A stretch of DNA of 64,000 nucleotides. It comes from Nitrospirota bacterium. Its GTDB lineage: Bacteria > Nitrospirota > 9FT-COMBO-42-15 > HDB-SIOI813. The notes beneath the pieces were generated by a model, which was not told where the DNA came from, searched no databases, and saw nothing but the letters and a program-made list of their open reading frames with translations. Numbering within the stretch: the stretch's first letter is position 1; each line of letters opens with the position of its first letter. The translations under genes and the position numbers were made by a program. This document shows, piece after piece, positions 57,823 through 64,000 of this stretch. The stretch lies in contig JADZCV010000010.1 of NCBI GenBank assembly GCA_020851375.1, forward strand, positions 1 through 64,000. Reading direction: 5' to 3'.

Positions 57823-59559
57823 TTAATCAATGAATTTATCGCTAAGAATTGTATCTATGGCAGTTTCCCTGACTTCCTTTGTTGCCCTGTTCTTTATTTC
57901 AACTACTCCACGATTCACACCCTTGTCTCCCACTACTATCTGCCAGGGAATTCCAAGCAGATCAGCATCCTTAAACTTAACACCTGCCCGCTCGTCTCTG
58001 TCATCAAGGATTACATCTGTACCCTTTTCTGCCAGTTTATTATAAATTGATAATGCTGCTTCATAAGTCTTCTCTGAACGTACATTCAATGGCAGGACTA
58101 TGGTGCTGAATGGCGCAATCGCCGGAGGCCAGATAATCCCGTCCTTATCATGGTTCTGCTCTATTGCGGCAGCCATTGTCCTGCCCACGCCGATTCCATA
58201 GCATCCCATGATAACTGGACGGGGGTTGCCCTGTACATCAAGATAAGTCGCACCCATTGCCTCACTATATTTAGTCCCGAGCTTAAATGTGTGCCCCACC
58301 TCTATCCCCCGGACGATAAAAAGGCGCCCGGCATCACATCTCGGACAACCATCTCCCTCAGCAGCGTTCCGCACGTCTGCAAACTGATCCGGCTTGAAGT
58401 CCCGCGATAAATTCACATTTATAAGATGTACGTCCCGCTCATTACCGCCAACAATAAAATTGGACATATCCTGAACTGCTGTGTCAGCAATTACAGGCAC
58501 CCCTTTGAGGCCTACAGGACCTGAGAAACCTGAAGGAGATCCGGTTGTTTTTTCCACCTCTGATGGTTCAAGCAACTGAACATCCACACAACCAAGCAAT
58601 CTGGACAATTTTGTACCGTTTAATTCATGGTCGCCCCTGAGGAGTACGGCCACCACCCTGTCATCACCCCTGACAATGAGGGTTTTGACAAGCTGCTGCG
58701 TTTTTACCTCTAAGAAGGCTGATACATCCTCGACGCTCTTCTTCCCGGGAGTCAGGCGCCTCTCCATCGGCAGCGGGGTCTTCGCCCCGGATGAACTGGA
58801 CTGAGAACCCGCAACAAATTCAGAATTGTCCGGGAGATTAATCCTGCTCTCTGCCTTTTCCATGTTTGCTGCGTAGTCACAGGAGTTACAGGATACAACA
58901 GCCTCCTCGCCCGTCTCAGCCAATACCATAAACTCATGGGAAAACTGTCCGCCGATAAGGCCTGTATCAGCCTCTACAGGTTTAAAAGTCAGCCCGCAGC
59001 GCGTAAATATATTGATATATGCATTGTACATTTTCCTGTATGATTCCTCTGCGCCTGACTGATCTGCATCAAAACTGTAGGCATCCTTCATAATAAACTC
59101 TCTTCCCCTCATCAGCCCGAATCTCGGCCTTATCTCATCCCTGAACTTTGACTGAATCTGATAAAGATTCAGAGGAAGCTGCCTGTAAGATTTGACATCA
59201 TTTCTGACAATGTCAGTTACAACCTCCTCATGGGTAGGTCCAAGACAGAAATCCCTGTCGTGCCTGTCTCTAAGCCTTAGAAGCTCCTTGCCGTATTTTT
59301 CCCAGCGGCCGGTCTCCCTCCATAACTCAGCAGGCAGCACCATCGGCATAAAGATCTCCTGCGCCCCTGCCCTGTTCATCTCCTCACGGACTATATTTTC
59401 AATCTTTCTTATTACCCTGTAGCCAAGGGGAAGGTAGTTATAGATGCCGGCAGCAAGCTTTCTTATCATGCCTGCCCTCAGCATGAGTCTGTGACTAATA
59501 ACCTCTGCCTCTCCTGGATCTTCCCTTAGTGTAGGTATCAGGAGTTTCGAGTAGTACAT
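57823..59559 (-). CDS. proS: Proline--tRNA ligase
   Basis: 578 residues, ProS type 1 length. Motif 2 region YQIQSKFRDEIRPRFGLMRG, RAGMIRKLAAGIYNYLPLG at the start, and the insertion (editing) domain about 224-400. The C-terminal anticodon domain has VVGDKGVNRGVVEIKNR. Starts overlapping ispG by 22 bases, so it is the last gene of the five-gene block. Confidence 0.97.
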   Translation of the reverse strand: MYYSKLLIPTLREDPGEAEVISHRLMLRAGMIRKLAAGIYNYLPLGYRVIRKIENIVREEMNRAGAQEIFMPMVLPAELWRETGRWEKYGKELLRLRDRHDRDFCLGPTHEEVVTDIVRNDVKSYRQLPLNLYQIQSKFRDEIRPRFGLMRGREFIMKDAYSFDADQSGAEESYRKMYNAYINIFTRCGLTFKPVEADTGLIGGQFSHEFMVLAETGEEAVVSCNSCDYAANMEKAESRINLPDNSEFVAGSQSSSSGAKTPLPMERRLTPGKKSVEDVSAFLEVKTQQLVKTLIVRGDDRVVAVLLRGDHELNGTKLSRLLGCVDVQLLEPSEVEKTTGSPSGFSGPVGLKGVPVIADTAVQDMSNFIVGGNERDVHLINVNLSRDFKPDQFADVRNAAEGDGCPRCDAGRLFIVRGIEVGHTFKLGTKYSEAMGATYLDVQGNPRPVIMGCYGIGVGRTMAAAIEQNHDKDGIIWPPAIAPFSTIVLPLNVRSEKTYEAALSIYNKLAEKGTDVILDDRDERAGVKFKDADLLGIPWQIVVGDKGVNRGVVEIKNRATKEVRETAIDTILSDKFID

Positions 59560-60605
59560 ATATCTTCCACCTCTTTGACAAGTGCATCCACAAGTTCATC
59601 CTCTCTCAACTTCCTCACTATTTCGCCTCCCCTGAACAGGATTCCGGCACCTTTTCCACCTGCTATCCCGACATCGGATTCCTTTCCTTCACCTATGCCA
59701 TTTACAATACACCCAAGAATAGATACATTAACCGGAAGGGTTATATAAGAGAGTCTCTTCTCCACTTCAGTCGCAATCTTTTCAAGATTAATCTCCATCC
59801 TGCCGCATGTCGGGCAGGAAATAATATTGACCCCCCTGTGTCTCAGATTAAGGGCCTTTAATATTTCATAAGCCACCCTGACCTCTTCAACCGGGTCTGC
59901 TGTAAGCGACACCCTTACGGTATCCCCGATGCCCTCTGACAGGAGCATCCCTATACCAATGGCAGACTTTACTGTTCCTGACAAAAGCGGTCCTGCCTCT
60001 GAAACACCGATATGCAGAGGATAGTCTGACTTCTCTGAAAAAAGTCTGTATGCATCAAGTGTCATCTGTACACCGGATGCCTTTAACGAAACCTTGATTT
60101 CATGAAAATCAAGATCTTCAAGTATTTTTACATGCCTTAACGCCGATTCCACCATAGCTTCAGCAACAGGATGGCCATACTTCTTTATCAGGTCTTCCTC
60201 GAGAGAACCGGCATTTACACCTATCCTTATCGGGACACCCCCGGATTTGGCAGCCTGTACAACCTCCCTTATCCTGTCACGGGAGCCGATGTTGCCTGGA
60301 TTGAGCCTGAGACCATCAACACCGTTGTCAATTGCAGTTAGTGCGAGGCGGTAGTCGAAGTGGATATCAGCAATAAGCGGAATACAAATAGACTTCTTAA
60401 TATCTGCAAGTGCTGCCGCAGCATCTTTGTCCGGCACTGCAACCCTGATGATTTCACACCCTGTATCCTCAAGCCGTCTTATCTGGGCAACCGTAGAGCT
60501 GACATCCCTTGTGTCCGTGTTTGTCATGGATTGGACAACAACAGGAGCCCCGCCGCCAATCAAAACATTCCCAACCCTGATCTGCCTTGTCTTCCTGCGC
60601 TTCAT
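59538..60605 (-). CDS. ispG: 4-hydroxy-3-methylbut-2-en-1-yl diphosphate synthase (flavodoxin)
   Basis: 355 residues from ATG at 60605; the frame is open to 60629. MKRRKTRQIRVGNVLIGGGA, VVQSMTNTDTRDV, IPLIADIHFDYRLAL, GLRLNPGNIGSRDRI, and Fe-S Cys in ISCPTCGRMEINLEK and SILGCIVNGIGEGKESD. The MEP pathway step that gives HMBPP. The start lies at a CTTTGTGTCC repeat junction. Confidence 0.97.
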   Translation of the reverse strand: MKRRKTRQIRVGNVLIGGGAPVVVQSMTNTDTRDVSSTVAQIRRLEDTGCEIIRVAVPDKDAAAALADIKKSICIPLIADIHFDYRLALTAIDNGVDGLRLNPGNIGSRDRIREVVQAAKSGGVPIRIGVNAGSLEEDLIKKYGHPVAEAMVESALRHVKILEDLDFHEIKVSLKASGVQMTLDAYRLFSEKSDYPLHIGVSEAGPLLSGTVKSAIGIGMLLSEGIGDTVRVSLTADPVEEVRVAYEILKALNLRHRGVNIISCPTCGRMEINLEKIATEVEKRLSYITLPVNVSILGCIVNGIGEGKESDVGIAGGKGAGILFRGGEIVRKLREDELVDALVKEVEDICTTRNS

Positions 60606-60622
60606 CTGAAAATACCCGTTAA

Positions 60623-60651
60623 TTACCACAAAGACACAAAGGACACAAAGA
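60623..60651 (-). repeat. CTTTGTGTCC repeat upstream of ispG
   Basis: 29-base match, inverted, to 34452-34480. On the minus strand it is followed by AACGGGTATTTTCAGATG, ending at the ispG ATG. Confidence 0.8.
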
Positions 60652-60683
60652 ATTATATTTTAGATTCATAATCCAATATTACA

Positions 60684-60745
60684 GTCATTCCCACGGAACC
60701 TGTCCCCGCAGGATTTAAGCGGGGAGCGGGAATGACGCTTTTTTG
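60684..60745. repeat. Truncated family A repeat
   Basis: GTCATTCCCACGGAACCTGT, CCGCAGGATTTAAGCGGGGA, and GCGGGAATGACG only; tail and cassette are missing. Confidence 0.8.
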
Positions 60746-60773
60746 AACTGTCATCCGATAATTCCTTCGCAAA

Positions 60774-62072
60774 CTACCTGAACACCCTGAGTATATCATT
60801 ATATGAAACAATAATTATCAGCAGTATCAGCACGGCAAAGCCGACTGTCTGCGCAACCTCCATAGTCTTCCTGCTCAACGGGCTACCCTTGATCTTCTCA
60901 ATTAAGAGGAATACAACCCATCCTCCATCCAGCACTGGTATTGGGAGAAGATTGAGTATCCCAAGCTGCAGACTCAGAAATGCAAGAAAGGCGATTAGAT
61001 CGGAAAACCCGGATTGTGCCGCCTCTCCGGTTAGCTTTGCGATCATAATAGGCCCGCCGAGTGTCTCGATAGAGATATTCATTGATACCAGCCTCTTCAA
61101 TACATCAAACGTCAGCATGGTCAATTCCAGCGCCTTGGACAGCCCATGTTTTATCGAGTCACTGAAACCGAATTTTCTGACTATACTCTCCTGCTGATTC
61201 ATGATACCGATGATGCCATATCCGGCCGCATTATCCTTTACAGGTGTTACTTTTGCAGTAATCCTGTCATCACCCCTCTTGACTGTAAGGGCAAGCTCCT
61301 TTCCTGCACTGGACCTTATGAACAATGAAACCTGGTACCAGTTAAAAACAGGATCGCTGTTAATCTCAACAATGGTATCACCTGCCATAAGACCTGCACG
61401 CTCTGCAGGAAACCCCTTGCTCACCTTTCCTATGATTGCAGGCATATCAGGAAGCATCCCTGCAAAACCGCTGCCTCCCCCTCTGACAGCGCCATCACCT
61501 TTAAGAAGAACATCATGAACATTGCCTGCTCTATCCACATCAAGTTTTAACCCAAGCTCAGGTTTTGTAGATATTACAGTTGCCACATCTTCCCAATCTG
61601 ACATGGGCTTTCCGTCAATCCTGACGATACGGTCTCCGGCCATAATACCGGCAACCTGGGCAGGGGAACCTTCTTCAAGCCAGGCAACTACAGGGGCCTT
61701 CTCCAGGTATGCAGGCATCTTAATCCCTATCAGATAAACCAGCGGCATTAACAGGAAGGCAATGACAATGTTCATCACAGGCCCCGCAAGCACAACAGAG
61801 GCACGGGCGCCTACGCTCTTTGCCGGAAACTCATCAGGGGCCATAGTCGCCTCTTCCAGGTTCTCACCAGCCATCTTTACATATCCGCCAAGCGGGAGCG
61901 CTGATATCAGATATTCTGTATCGCCAACCTTCCTGCCGACTATTTTGGGACCAAAACCGAGGGAGAACTTCAACACCCTTATCCCCTTTAACCTTGCCAT
62001 GATAAAGTGGCCAAACTCATGAACAAATATCAATATTCCAAGACAAATTGTAAATATTATTACTGTATACAT
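60774..62072 (-). CDS. rseP: Site-2 protease RseP
   Basis: 432 residues. N-terminal zinc motif VHEFGHFIMARLKGIRV (HExxH), LGGYVKMAGENLEEATMAPD, two PDZ domains (APVVAWLEEGSPAQVAGIM; FPAERAGLMAGDTIVEINSD) and the C-terminal LDGG motif (LNLLPIPVLDGGWVVFLLIE). Four or so membrane helices. RseP cleaves anti-sigma factors in the inner membrane after a first cut. Confidence 0.96.
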   Translation of the reverse strand: MYTVIIFTICLGILIFVHEFGHFIMARLKGIRVLKFSLGFGPKIVGRKVGDTEYLISALPLGGYVKMAGENLEEATMAPDEFPAKSVGARASVVLAGPVMNIVIAFLLMPLVYLIGIKMPAYLEKAPVVAWLEEGSPAQVAGIMAGDRIVRIDGKPMSDWEDVATVISTKPELGLKLDVDRAGNVHDVLLKGDGAVRGGGSGFAGMLPDMPAIIGKVSKGFPAERAGLMAGDTIVEINSDPVFNWYQVSLFIRSSAGKELALTVKRGDDRITAKVTPVKDNAAGYGIIGIMNQQESIVRKFGFSDSIKHGLSKALELTMLTFDVLKRLVSMNISIETLGGPIMIAKLTGEAAQSGFSDLIAFLAFLSLQLGILNLLPIPVLDGGWVVFLLIEKIKGSPLSRKTMEVAQTVGFAVLILLIIIVSYNDILRVFR

Positions 62073-62087
62073 TTAATCTCCCTCACT

Positions 62088-63248
62088 TCACTTAACTAAT
62101 GTACATGCCCTGCGCTCTGCCTCCTGCCGCGCCCAACCATCAGCTATCAGCACATCCTCAATATTTTTAACTGCTACAACTGAATGACTTAGCATAGTGT
62201 CGCCCACGATCCTTTCTATGTCAAGAAATCCGATCCTGCCGTCCAGGAATGCCCGAACAGCAACCTCATTTGATGAATTAAGAACAGCAGGCATAGATCC
62301 GCCGGTCCTTATTGCGTCAAATGCGTATGCCAGGCACGGGAACTCCTTAAAATCCGGATTCCCAAAGGTAAGAGTGCCTGTCCTGGCAAGATCAAGTCGC
62401 TGCATTACGAGGTCCAACCTCTCGGGATAGCTTAGTGAATAGGCTATCGGGATACGCATGTCCGGTATTCCCATCTGGGATAAGACAGATCCATCCCTGA
62501 ATTCCACCATAGAATGTATTATGCTCTGCGGATGTATAACCACCTCTATCTGATTAACCGAGACATCAAACAGCCACCGTGCTTCTATAACCTCAAGCCC
62601 TTTATTCATCAGTGTTGCAGAATCTATCGTAACCTTTGCTCCCATATTCCAGTTCGGATGTTTCAGTGCATCCTCAATAGTAACCTTTTTCCTTTCATCA
62701 TATGATGTATTAAGAAAAGGTCCCCCTGATGCCGTTAAAATAATCTTGTGCAGGTCCTCCCGTCTTCCGCATTCCATCACCTGAAATATGGCGCTGTGCT
62801 CACTGTCTACAGGCAGTAATTTTACGCCCCTCTCTTCAGCCTCTCCCGTAACAATCTCACCTGCCATGACCATAGTCTCTTTATTTGCAAGGGCTATTGT
62901 CTTGCCGGCCTTGATAGCAGATAATGTAGGGATAAGACCGGCTGAGCCTGAGACTGCAGATACGACGATATCAGCATCATCTATAGTAGCGGCCTGTATA
63001 AGACCCTCAACGCCTGATAATACCCTGACTTCAAGATCACCACACCTGTCTTTCAGCGCCCTGGCAGCCTGCCTATTGTTTAGAGAGACAATGGAGGGCC
63101 TGAAACGCCTGATCTGCGCCTCCAGCTTCTCAATGTTCTCACAGGCAGAAAGGGCTGAGACCCTGAACCTGTCCGGGAACATGGCAATCACATCGAGTGT
63201 ACTGCAACCTATTGAACCTGTTGAACCGAGAATAGATATATTTTTCAT
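62088..63248 (-). CDS. dxr: 1-deoxy-D-xylulose 5-phosphate reductoisomerase
   Basis: 386 residues. NADPH site MKNISILGSTGSIGCSTLDV, KTIALANKETMVMAGEIV, LLPVDSEHSAIFQVMECG, LTASGGPFLNTSYDERKKV and NWNMGAKVTIDSATLMNKGL. The MEP pathway step to MEP. It is 15 bases upstream of rseP. Confidence 0.97.
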   Translation of the reverse strand: MKNISILGSTGSIGCSTLDVIAMFPDRFRVSALSACENIEKLEAQIRRFRPSIVSLNNRQAARALKDRCGDLEVRVLSGVEGLIQAATIDDADIVVSAVSGSAGLIPTLSAIKAGKTIALANKETMVMAGEIVTGEAEERGVKLLPVDSEHSAIFQVMECGRREDLHKIILTASGGPFLNTSYDERKKVTIEDALKHPNWNMGAKVTIDSATLMNKGLEVIEARWLFDVSVNQIEVVIHPQSIIHSMVEFRDGSVLSQMGIPDMRIPIAYSLSYPERLDLVMQRLDLARTGTLTFGNPDFKEFPCLAYAFDAIRTGGSMPAVLNSSNEVAVRAFLDGRIGFLDIERIVGDTMLSHSVVAVKNIEDVLIADGWARQEAERRACTLVK

Positions 63249-63256
63249 CTGGAATT

Positions 63257-64000
63257 TTATACGGAAGCCATTGCCGCTTCAGGAACAAAATATATTACAT
63301 AATAATAAAACAGAGGCAGGGTAAAAATAATACTGTCCACCCTGTCAAGCAGACCGCCGTGAGCCGGCAGCAGTGAGCCTGAATCTTTAACGCCGGCGCT
63401 CCTTTTCAGCATAGATTCAGAGAGGTCCCCGATCTGGCTGATGATGCCAAAAACTATTCCCATAAACAGGGTATTATTTATTGTCAGCTCCGGAAGAAAC
63501 AGCCATCTTGCAAATAATGCCGCCAGAATGCACGAGATGACGCCTCCGATAGCACCCTCTACAGTCTTGCCCGGACTTATGGCAGGAGACAACTTGTGTC
63601 TGCCAAGGTTCCTGCCTGTATAATACGCCCCTGTATCTACACCCCAGGTAACAATTAATATAAAAAATACAAGGTTCTGGCCATTTGACAGGCCCCGCAA
63701 TGGAATCAGATGAGCAAGCGGCCACGCAACATACATTACACCGAATATTATCACAGAAACCGCTGTAACTGAATCGCCAATATTTGCCTTAAAAAATATG
63801 AAGCATGTCAGACAGAGAATGACCATCGCAGTCAATGCAACTCCCCTCATCTCAAACAGATGCCTGTCTGCATAAAATGAGAAAAGGAGCATAACGCCGA
63901 ACAAAAGACCAATTAACGGAAAAATGCTGAATGATTTATAATAGAATTTATAGAACTCATACTGTCCGATCAGTACCAGCAGTGTCAGAAAGAGGAGGAA
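63257..64000 (-). CDS. cdsA: Phosphatidate cytidylyltransferase, 5' end clipped
   Basis: The frame is open to the window edge; residues visible before the first internal TTG/ATG read FLLFLTLLVLIGQYEFYKFY. Multi-pass helices and the signature WGVDTGAYYTGRNLGRHKLS, PAISPGKTVEGAIGG, and SMLKRSAGVKDSGSLLPAHG, HGGLLDRVDSIIFTL. It makes CDP-diacylglycerol. Eight bases before dxr in the same operon. The start is outside. Confidence 0.95.
   Translation of the reverse strand, partial: FLLFLTLLVLIGQYEFYKFYYKSFSIFPLIGLLFGVMLLFSFYADRHLFEMRGVALTAMVILCLTCFIFFKANIGDSVTAVSVIIFGVMYVAWPLAHLIPLRGLSNGQNLVFFILIVTWGVDTGAYYTGRNLGRHKLSPAISPGKTVEGAIGGVISCILAALFARWLFLPELTINNTLFMGIVFGIISQIGDLSESMLKRSAGVKDSGSLLPAHGGLLDRVDSIIFTLPLFYYYVIYFVPEAAMASV

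Overview
The window reads as chromosome of a Gram-negative, double-membrane bacterium. It carries two secretins, several outer-membrane barrels, a LolA-like protein, a lipobox lipoprotein and the cdsA-dxr-rseP-ispG-proS envelope/isoprenoid block. The gene set (molybdopterin synthesis with a MoaD-MoaE fusion and FmdE, RtcB/archease, AmrS, many dispersed GC-rich palindromes) fits a Nitrospirota- or delta-proteobacteria-like lineage. That placement is inference; there is no rRNA or other decisive marker here. I saw no tRNA, rRNA, CRISPR, phage or transposase gene.

Layout. 1-6112 (minus): a clipped TMTC-like membrane protein, a giant TPR protein ending in a beta-barrel, an abundant-looking secreted protein with a strong RBS and terminator, and an outer-membrane barrel. 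6277-13731 (minus): an export module (RND/MMPL pump, DUF1302-like barrel, LolA-like protein), then a SAM O-methyltransferase and a His-tailed small protein. 13791-20609 (minus): a molybdenum-cofactor neighbourhood (moaA, moaC, an ABC-2 exporter, moaD-moaE fusion, a secreted protein, fmdE, histidine phosphatase). 21008-24096 (plus): glycine-zipper protein, rhomboid protease, lipoprotein, PorV-like barrel.

24168-39825 (plus): an almost complete type II secretion operon, gspC-D-E-F-G-H-I-J-K, a CRD-like secreted protein, an M-type metalloprotease with a CFI-box-like C-terminus, then gspL-M-N. The protease inside the operon is a likely dedicated substrate. 39897-43841 (minus): rtcB, archease, amrS, ilvE. 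43925-44524 (plus): polyprenol/diacylglycerol kinase. 44512-56221 (minus): a second, type IV-pilus/MSHA-like machine (STAS protein, PilB, PilC, major pilin, three more pseudopilins, a pseudopilin fused to an NHL beta-propeller, PilM-N-O-P-Q). Upstream of it sits a histidine kinase that has lost its phospho-acceptor His. 57823-64000 (minus): proS, ispG, rseP, dxr, cdsA (clipped).

Three dispersed repeat families thread the window: (A) a 150-200 bp element with GCGGGAAT hairpins, (B) CCCCCTTT/AAAGGGGG hairpin elements, and (C) short perfect palindromes with a GGGACAG core. Family A ends in AGGAG-N9-GTG and appears to supply the Shine-Dalgarno and GTG start of several genes. Family B lies in frame inside three coding regions, including the leader peptide of a pseudopilin. 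Together with W/G/K-rich low-complexity segments shared by the RND pump and the ABC ATPase, and the propeller- and calcium-motif-bearing pseudopilins, these are the parts most worth a second look.
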